Source: a virus. From it: DNA of 45,898 bases. Below are positions 34,125-41,347 of the stretch, one piece after another. The stretch covers positions 1-45,898 of the IMG/VR virus record IMGVR_UViG_3300025759_000166; one strand, written 5' to 3'. How positions within the stretch are numbered: the stretch's first letter is position 1; each line of letters opens with the position of its first letter. Both the position numbers and the translations under genes were made by a program. The notes beneath the pieces were generated by a model, which worked only from the letters and a program-made list of their open reading frames with translations, did not search any database and had not been told where the DNA came from.

Positions 34125-34310
34125 ATGGACAACCTAGAAAAACAATACACCTTATTCTACAGATCGGGCCCCATAGCCAATTGCCAACTATTAGCAGAGA
34201 AAGTTGGCCGGATGTTAGATGAGGATTACTTAAATCAATGCTCTATGGAGGAAATTGGGCAATTGAGAGACAATCTAATCGAAGCATATAATAGAAAGTT
34301 GATGAAATAG
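34125..34310 (+). CDS. 61-residue small helical protein
   Basis: This protein starts MDNLEKQYTLFYRSG and is helical. Its leader TTAAGCACAATA matches that of the preceding gene, suggesting shared expression signals. No family is recognised. It is followed by the second hairpin repeat. Confidence 0.5.
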   Translation: MDNLEKQYTLFYRSGPIANCQLLAEKVGRMLDEDYLNQCSMEEIGQLRDNLIEAYNRKLMK

Positions 34311-34319
34311 AATTATAGT

Positions 34320-34366
34320 TTAATTCCCTCAGTTCTCCTTTATTGGAGGACTGCGAGCAGTTAAGC
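34320..34366 (+). repeat. 47-bp hairpin repeat, copy 2
   Basis: This is identical to 33808-33854. It lies between the 61-residue gene and the ArdA gene, on the plus strand. Two exact copies 512 bp apart among otherwise unlike sequences suggest a recent duplication or a functional RNA element. Confidence 0.9.
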
Positions 34367-34400
34367 CCTAATTATTAAACACACATAAAGAAAACACATT

Positions 34401-34931
34401 ATGAAAACAATAACACCAACAACGCCCCGTTTATACGTGGGAACTTACGCTAAATATAGCTCTGGATCAATAGCCGGTGCATGGCTGGATCTCGAAGACT
34501 ATTCCGATAAAGAGGAATTTTATGAAGCCTGCGCGGAACTCCATAAAGATGAGAAAGACCCGGAGTTCATGTTTCAGGACTTTGAGGGCTTCCCTAAAGA
34601 TCTTTATTCCGAAAGTGAAATAGACGGTGAGATATGGGAATGGATCAATCTTGAGGAGGAGGATCGTAAACTCTGTGCTATGTTCACTGAGGCAACCGGC
34701 GCGGATTTACTTGAAGCCTTAGCGAGTTTCCAAGATTCATTTTACGGAACCGCCGATAGCCCAGCTGATTTTGCCGAAAACCTTGCGGAAGAATGCGGGG
34801 AAGTTCCAGAAACAGCGTCCTGGATTGTTATCGATTGGGAAGCCTCCTGGAATTGCAATTTGCGGCATGATTTCATTGATGTTTACGATACTGAAACCGG
34901 CAGCTATTACTTTTTTAACCGGAACTGGTGA
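34401..34931 (+). CDS. ardA: Antirestriction protein ArdA
   Basis: This 176-residue acidic protein closely follows the ArdA pattern. It has an N-terminal PRLYVGTYAKYSSGSIAGAW, then an acidic helix, EEFYEACAELHKDEKDPEF, a middle with FQDFEGFP, and a C-terminal half with many Asp and Glu. ArdA mimics the shape and charge of DNA and blocks type I restriction enzymes. Its length is close to the usual 160-170 residues. It is preceded by the cassette's A-rich leader and followed at once by a tiny membrane peptide. It fits an early-expressed host-defence escape role. Confidence 0.88.
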   Translation: MKTITPTTPRLYVGTYAKYSSGSIAGAWLDLEDYSDKEEFYEACAELHKDEKDPEFMFQDFEGFPKDLYSESEIDGEIWEWINLEEEDRKLCAMFTEATGADLLEALASFQDSFYGTADSPADFAENLAEECGEVPETASWIVIDWEASWNCNLRHDFIDVYDTETGSYYFFNRNW

Positions 34932-35024
34932 ATGACCCACTTCGAATCCCTCTTTAATACCCTGATGTCAGTTATCCTGGCATCGGGGTTTATCACCGTA
35001 ATACTAATAATAATCATATTATGA
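34932..35024 (+). CDS. 30-residue membrane peptide after ArdA
   Basis: This short frame starts right after the ArdA stop (TGAATG) and ends in an ATGA overlap with the next gene. It holds a strong hydrophobic segment (TVILIIIIL). Coupling on both sides suggests real translation. Function unknown. Confidence 0.45.
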   Translation: MTHFESLFNTLMSVILASGFITVILIIIIL

Positions 35025-35221
35025 AAACAAAAAACGCATTGCATCAATGGCAAACAACCAAAGAACGATTGATTGCTAGGATTAACGAGCAAGAAAGACT
35101 GGAGGATAAATACGCAAATCAAGCGCAATACTTGGCTGCTACCTTTCACGGTGAAAGGGCAACGGATTTGAAAGTGGAACTATCGAACCTTATTGCAAAG
35201 TGTCCGTTTCAATTAAATTAA
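35021..35221 (+). CDS. 66-residue coiled-coil protein
   Basis: This basic, helical protein (QTTKERLIARINEQERLEDK) looks like a short coiled coil or DNA-binding helper. Its start overlaps the membrane peptide by four bases. No family is recognised. Confidence 0.5.
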   Translation: MKTKNALHQWQTTKERLIARINEQERLEDKYANQAQYLAATFHGERATDLKVELSNLIAKCPFQLN

Positions 35222-35247
35222 ACAAAAACCTAGAAAGCAGCAACAGT

Positions 35248-35421
35248 ATGAAGACCATTAAGCACAAACCAACCAACACCAGGGTAATTAAATATCTCAA
35301 AAACTACCCAATCCGAACCCAACAATCTCGGATAGAAGGGGCACGTATGCGCGCCCTTGTCGGTCTCACAGTTTCTATCATGTGGATAGGAATCATCGTT
35401 CTCATGAGTAGAGCTGTATGA
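35248..35421 (+). CDS. 57-residue small membrane protein
   Basis: This protein starts MKTIKHKPTNTRVI and has one TM segment near its end (ALVGLTVSIMWIGIIVL). The start at 35248 is preferred over an upstream one because it follows an A-rich leader. The coding sequence itself contains TTAAGCACAA, the same string as in neighbouring leaders. Function unknown. Confidence 0.5.
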   Translation: MKTIKHKPTNTRVIKYLKNYPIRTQQSRIEGARMRALVGLTVSIMWIGIIVLMSRAV

Positions 35422-35452
35422 ATTAATTAACCAACTAACAAGAAAGCATATA

Positions 35453-35605
35453 ATGAAATACATACAAAGAAAAGGCCAATATTTAGAAACCGTTGACGAG
35501 TTTAAAACATTCAAAGAGGCAAGAGAAATGCTTAAAGAATATCAAATGAGTGATCCAACCGGATATTTCTACATTTCTAGCCGTCCCTGCAAAGACTGGA
35601 ACTAA
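35453..35605 (+). CDS. 50-residue conserved-looking small protein
   Basis: This protein (MKYIQRKGQYLETVDEFK, later EAREMLKEY and YFYISSRPCKDW) has a pattern I recall from small proteins of phages and bacteria: an EA..ML.EY helix, SDPTGYFYIS and RxCKxW at the end. Its role is unknown. It lies between the small membrane protein and the signal-peptidase-like gene. The leader is A-rich and SD-less. Confidence 0.6.
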   Translation: MKYIQRKGQYLETVDEFKTFKEAREMLKEYQMSDPTGYFYISSRPCKDWN

Positions 35606-35617
35606 CACAAACCAATA

Positions 35618-36028
35618 ATGAGCCTGAAAAAACCCTTTTTCATAATGTTAGGGTTATCACTAGCCGGTTGTGTGTCTCAGGATGCGCAACCGGTTTCCCT
35701 TACTCCTAACAGCTCCATTGGCCTCGAATCAATAGCTGATGCCAGTATTCTAACTCGCGAACGCATCGGCGGTCAGTCCACGTTTGTCACTGGTAACAGT
35801 ATGAAGCCGATTTTCGGTGAGAGGACCATGCTCATATTCAAACACTCATGGCCTATTAAAAGGGGCCAATTAATAGTCTTTGATTACCAGGGTAACCGGT
35901 ATTTTCATCAGGTGATTGCCATTGACGGGGATCGCTTTTTAACCAAAGGTATTAACAACGATCAACCCGATCCGTGGATGAGCCGACAGAATTATGTTGG
36001 TACCGTTTACTGGGCGGGATGGTTTTAA
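35618..36028 (+). CDS. Lipoprotein with ER-type signal peptidase-like (S26) fold
   Basis: This 136-residue protein has a lipoprotein signal with lipobox LAGC (Cys18). The mature part has GNSMKP with Ser61, then an RGQLIVFDYQGN stretch, then FHQVIAIDGD where His97 stands where bacterial signal peptidase I has a Lys, and KGINNDQ (about 110-116). The Ser/His pairing and HxVI plus KGxNN order match the Sec11/ER-type signal peptidase family rather than the bacterial Ser/Lys one. Such a protein anchored by lipid would act on exported proteins. The leader is A-rich with no SD site. Activity is not proven. Confidence 0.68.
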   Translation: MSLKKPFFIMLGLSLAGCVSQDAQPVSLTPNSSIGLESIADASILTRERIGGQSTFVTGNSMKPIFGERTMLIFKHSWPIKRGQLIVFDYQGNRYFHQVIAIDGDRFLTKGINNDQPDPWMSRQNYVGTVYWAGWF

Positions 36029-36050
36029 TCAACTAAAAGAAAGCAAAATT

Positions 36051-36419
36051 ATGAAAACAAGCAATTTAAGCGACTACATAGAATGTGCATTATGGTCATC
36101 AAGTCATTCTGAAAATGGGGAAGATATTCCATTTGACCAAATGGACGCCTCTCTATCCACCAAAGCTATAAAACAAATGAATGAGGATCTCTCAGGCTTT
36201 ATGGAATTGGTGACCCTTCTTAGAACTGATGAAAATGAATCTATTTTTCCTTCAGATAGCCAAATAGCACATGATTTTTGGCTAACTAGAAACGGGCATG
36301 GTGCTGGATTCTGGGATAGGGAATTAGGAGACTTAGGGGATGAACTAACAGCATTGTGCGAGCATTACGGCCCCTGCGATTTAGAACTGGGGGACGATGG
36401 TCTGATTTATTTATTCTAA
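36051..36419 (+). CDS. Phage-type hypothetical protein (HDFWLTRNGHGAGFWDR)
   Basis: This 122-residue acidic protein contains HDFWLTRNGHGAGFWDR, a motif I recall from many phage proteins of unknown function. The start at 36051 follows an A-rich leader. A longer reading from 35994 lies within the preceding gene. It is the last gene of the plus-strand cassette and ends just before the terminator. Confidence 0.68.
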   Translation: MKTSNLSDYIECALWSSSHSENGEDIPFDQMDASLSTKAIKQMNEDLSGFMELVTLLRTDENESIFPSDSQIAHDFWLTRNGHGAGFWDRELGDLGDELTALCEHYGPCDLELGDDGLIYLF

Positions 36420-36426
36420 GCAACGA

Positions 36427-36458
36427 AAAGCCCGGTGAGATTGACTCCACCGGGCTTT
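36427..36458. terminator. Strong bidirectional terminator between convergent operons
   Basis: The arms AAAGCCCGGTG and CACCGGGCTTT pair perfectly over 11 bp around a 10-base loop, flanked by A and T runs. It follows the plus-strand cassette stop (36419) and precedes the end of the minus-strand DnaB gene (36523), so it can stop transcription from either side. Confidence 0.88.
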
Positions 36459-36522
36459 ATTGTATCGCAACCCCTTGCGAATAACACCTACTAAAAGGGG
36501 CTAGATCGCCATACCTGTCGGT

Positions 36523-37866
36523 TTACCTCACCCTATGAAAAGTGGTAACAGCAGGAACGAACCGAGCCGGAAAGCTACCGGTAGGACCTCGCCTTCTCTT
36601 AACGATATCCAACAGGTGATCATACTCCATAAGACCGCCCTGGGATTGATCGATGCCGCCGTTAAATCCGCGAGTTTCAGCGTCCCAATTCTTAGTGGGT
36701 CGTGAATTGAGTAGGAGTAAATCAGCATCCTGTTCGAGCATACCACAAGAGGAAAGATCGGAAGCCCTGGGGATTCGATTCTCCTTCTCGCAATCCCGAT
36801 TCAATTGGGCTAACATGATCCCGGTGCATTTACTGGACATGATTTGCTGTTTAAATTCCCGACTTACCTCACTGATCCGATCAATTGTGCTATTGTGCCT
36901 GCCTTGCGTCATGATGATCTGAGCATAATCGGCGGTGATCAGATCCAATCCATTGACCTGCTGTTCAACTGCCTTGGTCCGTGAGCAAATCTGTTGAATG
37001 GTTTTGGCTGTTCTCGAATCGAAAATGAATAGTGATTTATCAAGGTGATCCATGACCCACTCAACACCCTCACGAAATTTCTTTTGTTTCTCATAAAGAT
37101 CCCGGTCCAGTGTCCAAGAGTTGACTTGGGATTTGATCGACGCGAGGCATTCGATTATCGATTGCCGGGACATTTCGAGAGAGAATAGAACCACCCTTTT
37201 GTTGGTCATTAGATTAGCGACCACGCATTGATTCATGAGAGCTGTTTTACCCCTGCTGGGCCTGGCTCCAATCACCACCATCTCAGTTGACGCGTATCCC
37301 TTGGCCTTTTCGTCAAGATCAGCAATACCCGACTTGATAAACTTACGAGGGTCCGGCTTTCCCGCCATGATGTCATCAATCATACGCAGGACCGCTTTAC
37401 CATCCTCGGAGGCATCAGCATCACCACTGCTATTAAGAACGGCCTCGGATTCGGTAACGAAGGGTTGAACCCGATCCACTAGCTCGGCCCAATCATAACC
37501 GGGTTGTTTAACGGCCTCACACGCGGCTGTAAGGGAGTGAGTCAAGGTATTGAGTCGATTAAGCTCCCGTAAGCGGCTTAAACTGTGTTCAAAAGCACTG
37601 GTTGTTTCAATTTTATCGGTAATAGCGGTGATATCAGCGAAAGAGCACTTTGTTCCCTTGCTACTGATATAGTCAGCTACTAACAGTTCCTCCAGGTCCT
37701 CACCTTTCCCGTCAAAATACTCAATAGCTTCCCAACATCGGGCATGAATACCCGGCGTGAAGGAATCGGTAGTGATACCGGCATCGGCAGCTAGAATAAA
37801 TAGTGAAGGGTCCAGAAATACGGACCCTATCACGATGGTTTCAGCTTCAGTGGAGTGGTGAATCAT
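36523..37866 (-). CDS. dnaB: DnaB-family replicative helicase
   Basis: This 447-residue protein has a DnaB-type N-terminal domain (ETIVIGSVFLDPSLFILA) and a RecA-like core with Walker A at about residue 200 (GARPSRGKTALMNQ). A DnaB Walker B-type strand (DLITADYAQII) and RREVSREFKQ-like segment (EVSREFKQQIM) follow, with QLNRDCEKENR and LEQDADLLLL near the C-terminus. It unwinds DNA at the replication fork. It is the last gene of the minus-strand replication operon, one base after the preceding small gene. Confidence 0.92.
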   Translation of the reverse strand: MIHHSTEAETIVIGSVFLDPSLFILAADAGITTDSFTPGIHARCWEAIEYFDGKGEDLEELLVADYISSKGTKCSFADITAITDKIETTSAFEHSLSRLRELNRLNTLTHSLTAACEAVKQPGYDWAELVDRVQPFVTESEAVLNSSGDADASEDGKAVLRMIDDIMAGKPDPRKFIKSGIADLDEKAKGYASTEMVVIGARPSRGKTALMNQCVVANLMTNKRVVLFSLEMSRQSIIECLASIKSQVNSWTLDRDLYEKQKKFREGVEWVMDHLDKSLFIFDSRTAKTIQQICSRTKAVEQQVNGLDLITADYAQIIMTQGRHNSTIDRISEVSREFKQQIMSSKCTGIMLAQLNRDCEKENRIPRASDLSSCGMLEQDADLLLLNSRPTKNWDAETRGFNGGIDQSQGGLMEYDHLLDIVKRRRGPTGSFPARFVPAVTTFHRVR

Positions 37867-37867
37867 A

Positions 37868-38083
37868 TTAGTCAGCTTCCCCGTTCTCTAAATAAATGTC
37901 AGGTGAGTAAGCAGGATGGCTGACTGTCATCAAATATTTGATCTTATGTCCATTGTCCGTTTCAGCCTCGAAGGTGATTTGACTGCCTTCTTGCTTCGGG
38001 GTGGTCTTCACCGTCGAGCTTATCTTTCGACCGTAGCCGTATTCAGCGATTCGGTCGCCTATTTTGAGTGTCATCCAGTTCAT
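37868..38083 (-). CDS. Small hypothetical protein next to DnaB
   Basis: This 71-residue protein (MNWMTLKIGDRIAEYGYGR, and GSQITFEAETDNGHKI) is beta-rich and may form a small SH3-like barrel. It lies one base before the DnaB start and 12 bases after the primosome-like gene. It has no family I can name. Confidence 0.5.
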   Translation of the reverse strand: MNWMTLKIGDRIAEYGYGRKISSTVKTTPKQEGSQITFEAETDNGHKIKYLMTVSHPAYSPDIYLENGEAD

Positions 38084-38095
38084 AATGTTTAGGTT

Positions 38096-38419
38096 TCATA
38101 AGAAGTTCAATTTCGGTGGTGGTGGTGGTTGATTAGCTTTCTCCTGATCGATCATAGCCATAACCATCTCCCGGCGTTCGCTAAAATCCTCGTCCCATCG
38201 TTCCTGATTGAACCAGGTTGACGGATAGGGGATGCTCTTGGTTGGGATCGGGTGCTGTTCTAGTTGCTGCTTATAATCCTCAACTAGTTGCATCACCTGA
38301 TCGACAGTGAACCCATTACGCTGAATGGCTTTACGTATAGCCTCTTTAGCCTCGCGGGGTGCCAGGTGTCGGGGATACGCCCGGTAGATGGCGTGAAGTT
38401 CTTCGGGTGTGGGTGTCAT
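38096..38419 (-). CDS. Primosome/helicase-loader-like protein
   Basis: This 107-residue protein resembles the C-terminal domain of phage replication proteins such as replisome organisers. It has IYRAYPRHLAPREAKEAI and RNGFTVDQVMQLVEDYKQQ, followed by IPYPSTWFNQERWDED, a motif common in that group. It may help load the DnaB helicase encoded two genes later. It is coupled to the preceding gene by ATGA. The role is inferred from the motif and from proximity. Confidence 0.6.
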   Translation of the reverse strand: MTPTPEELHAIYRAYPRHLAPREAKEAIRKAIQRNGFTVDQVMQLVEDYKQQLEQHPIPTKSIPYPSTWFNQERWDEDFSERREMVMAMIDQEKANQPPPPPKLNFL

Positions 38420-38595
38420 TTTAATCCTATTTCTACTTTTTTGCCACGGGGTGTATTGAGTATATCAAAATGATCTTCCGTTGGTGTTACAAATTCCGTA
38501 GTCGTATACCAATCATTTTCAAACTCTTCCAGCACCCACACTGTTGCATCCTTGGGGTATCCCTTTAGTTTTTCAATAAGTTCCTCAACAGTCAT
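38416..38595 (-). CDS. 59-residue small phage protein
   Basis: This protein starts MTVEELIEKLKGYPKDATVW, a beginning found in many small phage proteins of unknown role. A strong GGAGGG site lies 9 bases before the ATG at 38595, which decides the start. ATGA overlaps link it to both neighbours. Confidence 0.65.
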   Translation of the reverse strand: MTVEELIEKLKGYPKDATVWVLEEFENDWYTTTEFVTPTEDHFDILNTPRGKKVEIGLK

Positions 38596-38825
38596 ACCAC
38601 TGCCCTCCAAACCCGGTTCGGGTGTCCATTCTCTTCAATGTAATCCACGACCATCAGCTTACCATCTCGGTAAAGATCACTGGTTCGGCGACGAATGGTG
38701 TAAAGGTCATCGGCACCGAGAAGTTTTTGCAGTTGCCGGTCGGTATGTCCATTATGGGTGCGTAAAAGGAAGTTGTGAATCCGTTTTGCGGTCTTTAAGT
38801 GCGGGTCAATAGCGTTACTTTTCAT
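38592..38825 (-). CDS. Winged-helix-like small DNA-binding protein
   Basis: This 77-residue protein starts MKSNAIDPHLKTAKRIHNFL. It has a helical part followed by TDRQLQKLLGADDLYTIRRR and TSDLYRDGKLMVVDYIEENG, the layout of a winged helix in which the recognition helix precedes the wing. It could regulate or organise replication. The start at 38825 overlaps the upstream gene by 11 bases. A longer reading upstream is possible. Confidence 0.5.
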   Translation of the reverse strand: MKSNAIDPHLKTAKRIHNFLLRTHNGHTDRQLQKLLGADDLYTIRRRTSDLYRDGKLMVVDYIEENGHPNRVWRAVV

Positions 38826-39153
38826 GGGTGATGTGTTGTTTGGTGTTATAGAGTGCGAGCCGGGCATCCGTGATGAGTGCCCTGAATCGGCGATCCATCA
38901 CCGACAAACTCTTACATTTACGTGTGGCATACACAAGCGTGGTGTAGTGCCGGTTAAAGATCTTGCCCAAGTCTTCGAGTGTAACCCGGTGATACTTCTC
39001 CCGCAGGAGAACCATAGCTATGGCTCTTGCGTCGGATAATTGCCGGTGTTTAGCCTGGCCGAGTATATCCTTGGCCTGAAAGCCGAGAGCATTGGCGATA
39101 GTGACGATATCCAACATCATTTGGACGCGATGGGAGGTGGTTCCTGGGCTCAT
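38815..39153 (-). CDS. Stand-alone DnaA domain IV-like protein
   Basis: This 112-residue protein matches the DNA-binding C-terminal domain of DnaA. It contains DILGQAKHRQLSDARAIAM, then LLREKYHRVTLEDLGKIFNR and HYTTLVYATRK, which correspond to the DnaA domain IV helices and its HTTV-like signature. It lacks the AAA+ domain, so it cannot be a full initiator. It may bind DnaA boxes at the phage origin or on the host chromosome. It sits between a 67-residue gene and the winged-helix gene in the replication operon. Confidence 0.8.
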   Translation of the reverse strand: MSPGTTSHRVQMMLDIVTIANALGFQAKDILGQAKHRQLSDARAIAMVLLREKYHRVTLEDLGKIFNRHYTTLVYATRKCKSLSVMDRRFRALITDARLALYNTKQHITHEK

Positions 39154-39353
39154 GATATTCCTAATACCCTCCTGATTTGCTCTTTAAATTCCCTGTGACC
39201 CATTGTGATGCCTTTCTCGTAAATCTCATAGGCTACATCTTCCCATTCGGGACGCCCTGAAAACCTAAGAGAGGCGAGCACATTGTGTTCAAAGACATCC
39301 CCTTCATATCTTTTAAAGCCTAGTTTTTTCATGGATTGATTCGATACCTTCAT
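39150..39353 (-). CDS. Small hypothetical replication-operon protein
   Basis: This 67-residue protein (MKVSNQSMKKLGFKRYEGD, KEQIRRVLGIS) is basic and helical. ATGA overlaps link it to the 84-residue gene and to the DnaA-like gene. I recognise no family. Confidence 0.5.
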   Translation of the reverse strand: MKVSNQSMKKLGFKRYEGDVFEHNVLASLRFSGRPEWEDVAYEIYEKGITMGHREFKEQIRRVLGIS

Positions 39354-39604
39354 AATAGTTCCCCCTGTTCTAAATCCTTCTTATCGGATGTCAACGGTTT
39401 ATACGGCGTATTGAAAAGTTTAGCGCAATCATCGTATCTGATACCCCGCGACTCACAGTAGGTAACTACCCGACCGGGACGACCCTGCCATACTTTTGAT
39501 AGTGCTTCAGCGGCATCGTAGGCCCATACGGAAAGGCGACCCGATCCGGTGTCATCGCTGTAGCCGATAAAGTATTCTTTTTTGCGTGATGGTTGGATAT
39601 TCAT
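39350..39604 (-). CDS. Small hypothetical replication-operon protein
   Basis: This 84-residue protein (KKEYFIGYSDDTGSGRL, AYDAAEALSKVW) appears beta-alpha mixed. It is coupled by ATGA overlaps to the RuvC-like gene before it and the 67-residue gene after it. I recognise no family. Confidence 0.5.
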   Translation of the reverse strand: MNIQPSRKKEYFIGYSDDTGSGRLSVWAYDAAEALSKVWQGRPGRVVTYCESRGIRYDDCAKLFNTPYKPLTSDKKDLEQGELL

Positions 39605-40074
39605 CGGTATCTATAATAGTGGGCTATGAGGAGCCCATCGGCATCCCCGTGTTGGTTAATGGCCTTGGCGTGCATCGGGTAGAGTTCGATACCCTTCAAT
39701 TTACTGGCCTTTTTAAGATTAGCGGAGCCTTTAACACCCGGTAGGAGGGCTTTTTGCCAAGTCTTCGAGTCAATGGTCTCATAGGGTATCCCAAGCGATT
39801 CCAGGGCAGTTAGTGTGGCTTCATAAGCCCGACCAGCTAATACAGCAGTGTTCACAAACGTCCCGGTGTAGGGTCGCTCGATGTAGGCTTTGGATCGGTT
39901 GGAATGGGGTAAGAGGATACTATCCAGTTTAATGAAATCCACCCGCTTAATGAACCCACCTTTCTTGGTGTAGTGTAAGTGCTCCTTCGTCGGCGTGGTC
40001 TCAAAAATACTCCCATCGGGGCTAATGATCCCGATGGTGCCGGATGTGCCGTTGTCGATTCCTATTGTTGTCAT
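39601..40074 (-). CDS. RuvC-like Holliday junction resolvase
   Basis: This 157-residue protein has the RNase H-type layout of RuvC. Asp7 is in the first strand (TIGIDNGTSG), Glu66 in the second (AYIERPYTG), and Asp144/Asp146 in the last helix (QHGDADGLLIA). These acids bind metal ions and cut four-way junctions. In a phage it would resolve recombination or replication intermediates before packaging. ATGA overlaps link it to its neighbours. The length fits the family. Confidence 0.78.
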   Translation of the reverse strand: MTTIGIDNGTSGTIGIISPDGSIFETTPTKEHLHYTKKGGFIKRVDFIKLDSILLPHSNRSKAYIERPYTGTFVNTAVLAGRAYEATLTALESLGIPYETIDSKTWQKALLPGVKGSANLKKASKLKGIELYPMHAKAINQHGDADGLLIAHYYRYR

Positions 40075-40214
40075 AGTGCTGTATCCTCTTCCTGTGCCAT
40101 TATCCAGCCCTTGACGAACTCATTGGATTGTTGGCGGGTTAGCATGTGTTTCATGCAATCGTGGTCATAGCCATCCCAATAAGCGGCGTAACCGAGTTGT
40201 TCGTGGACGGTCAT
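40071..40214 (-). CDS. 47-residue small protein
   Basis: This short protein (MTVHEQLGYAAYWDGYDHDC, then QEEDTAL) has an ATGA overlap with both the preceding and the following gene, which is good evidence of translation. It is acidic, with several aromatic residues. No family is recognised. Confidence 0.6.
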   Translation of the reverse strand: MTVHEQLGYAAYWDGYDHDCMKHMLTRQQSNEFVKGWIMAQEEDTAL

Positions 40215-40543
40215 GCCAACAGCCTCCTTCTAGCATCCTCGTCCATCTCTAGTCCGTATTCCATGTAACACTCATAGATATCCTCATTGGTATCCGCGAG
40301 GTTATGGGTTAATACCGCTTCATAGATAGCCGCTTCCACATCGCACTCTTCCTTCTTTTGGATGAGTTCAACGAAATCACTCAATGTCACTTCTTCAAAA
40401 TAGATAGCGGGTTCATTGTCGGGGAAATACGCTGCTATTTTCTCAGCATCCTCCCGCGAATCGTAGGTCCCCACATTAAGATAGTCGTGGTCCTCTTTAT
40501 GTATCACTAAGCGATACCGGTATTTACTAGTTTCCAAACTCAT
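40211..40543 (-). CDS. Acidic small hypothetical protein
   Basis: This 110-residue protein has a beta-strand start (YRYRLVIHKEDHDYLNVG), a middle like TYDSREDAEKIAAYF, and a long acidic helical end. Two ATGs occur in tandem. GGAGG is six bases before the second, so that start is preferred. No named family. Confidence 0.55.
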   Translation of the reverse strand: MSLETSKYRYRLVIHKEDHDYLNVGTYDSREDAEKIAAYFPDNEPAIYFEEVTLSDFVELIQKKEECDVEAAIYEAVLTHNLADTNEDIYECYMEYGLEMDEDARRRLLA

Positions 40544-41045
40544 CATGTTCCTCCATTAATTTTTCAAGGTTAGCTAACGCACGCCAGGCTACTTTAGTAT
40601 CGTGCCAGACACCATCGGTATCTTTAGTTCCACACTGTAGTAGGTGACGGGATAGGGCGTCCAGTTCATCACCGGATTTACTACGGTCCCAATGGAGTTC
40701 CGTGCCGGGGTTGTGTTGATCGTTACCCATCTTACTACCGTGAGCTACGGCTCGCATTGCACGGGGGAAATAACGCATCACACCGGAGTAGACGGGTTGG
40801 GATTTGCGCGGTATGGGATCGGCGTCAGTCCAGTCCCGTTCGTCCACCCAAATGCGGCGTCGGTAATATTCTTGGTTGAAGGTCACCTGGCATCCCTCAG
40901 CACTGGTCTTAATCCATCGATCAAGACAAGGTCCACGAAACTCATCTCCAGCTTCAATGGTGTCACCCACCCTCAGACGCACGTATTTAGCTCCATTCTC
41001 GTAGTAGATTGTTCTACCCTCGTCATCAGTTATTACTGTCTTCAT
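40527..41045 (-). CDS. Protein with dATP/dGTP diphosphohydrolase N-terminal-like domain (DUF5664 type)
   Basis: This 172-residue protein starts MKTVITDDEGRTIYY. Its C-terminal 90 residues have RYFPRAMRAVAHGSKMG, DELDALSRHLLQC and KVAWRALANLEKLM, the arrangement of the helical DUF5664 family, later named for a dATP/dGTP diphosphohydrolase N-terminal domain. I know that only by recall. It may change nucleotide pools during infection. No partner enzyme is seen. The start at 41045 forms an ATGA overlap with the upstream gene. Confidence 0.58.
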   Translation of the reverse strand: MKTVITDDEGRTIYYENGAKYVRLRVGDTIEAGDEFRGPCLDRWIKTSAEGCQVTFNQEYYRRRIWVDERDWTDADPIPRKSQPVYSGVMRYFPRAMRAVAHGSKMGNDQHNPGTELHWDRSKSGDELDALSRHLLQCGTKDTDGVWHDTKVAWRALANLEKLMEEHDEFGN

Positions 41046-41347
41046 ATCTCTTCCCTTTCCGTTACCACGATGTCCCTTTTGGCCACCCATAATTCGTGCA
41101 TCGATTCGTCGTATCGCATGACAAAGCATTGGCGCGGTTCAGTGCCTTTTGTCTGGCTTTTGACCATAGATACGAGTACCTTGTAGTCCTCCTCGATCTC
41201 CAGATTAAGTGGGACGCAAACCGCTCGCCACATACCCGCATGGGGTCCGCCCAGGATGGTGTATTCGGCCCGTTCCTCGCGCCAGTTCTCAAGTATAGCG
41301 AGGTCCTCGCGGTCGATAATTGGTATGCCTTCAAATTGTTCTTTCAT
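41042..41347 (-). CDS. Hypothetical protein downstream of methyltransferase frames
   Basis: This 101-residue protein (REDLAILENWREERAEYTIL, HAGMWRAVCVPLNL) is mixed alpha-beta. It overlaps the end of the long 312-residue frame by four bases (ATGA) rather than the methyltransferase frame, which ended 200 bases earlier. That supports the 312-residue frame being translated. No family is recognised. Confidence 0.55.
   Translation of the reverse strand: MKEQFEGIPIIDREDLAILENWREERAEYTILGGPHAGMWRAVCVPLNLEIEEDYKVLVSMVKSQTKGTEPRQCFVMRYDESMHELWVAKRDIVVTEREEI

Noticed and set aside
33808-34366. CRISPR-like array from the 47-bp repeats
   Set aside because: There are only two copies 512 bp apart with genes between them, and no regular spacers.
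40527-41045. Z-genome (2-aminoadenine) phage signature
   Set aside because: No PurZ-like or HD-type DatZ-like gene was seen, and a single DUF5664-like domain is not enough.
40692-41186. Plus-strand 164-residue frame opposite the replication genes
   Set aside because: It lies fully opposite well-supported coupled genes and shows no motif.
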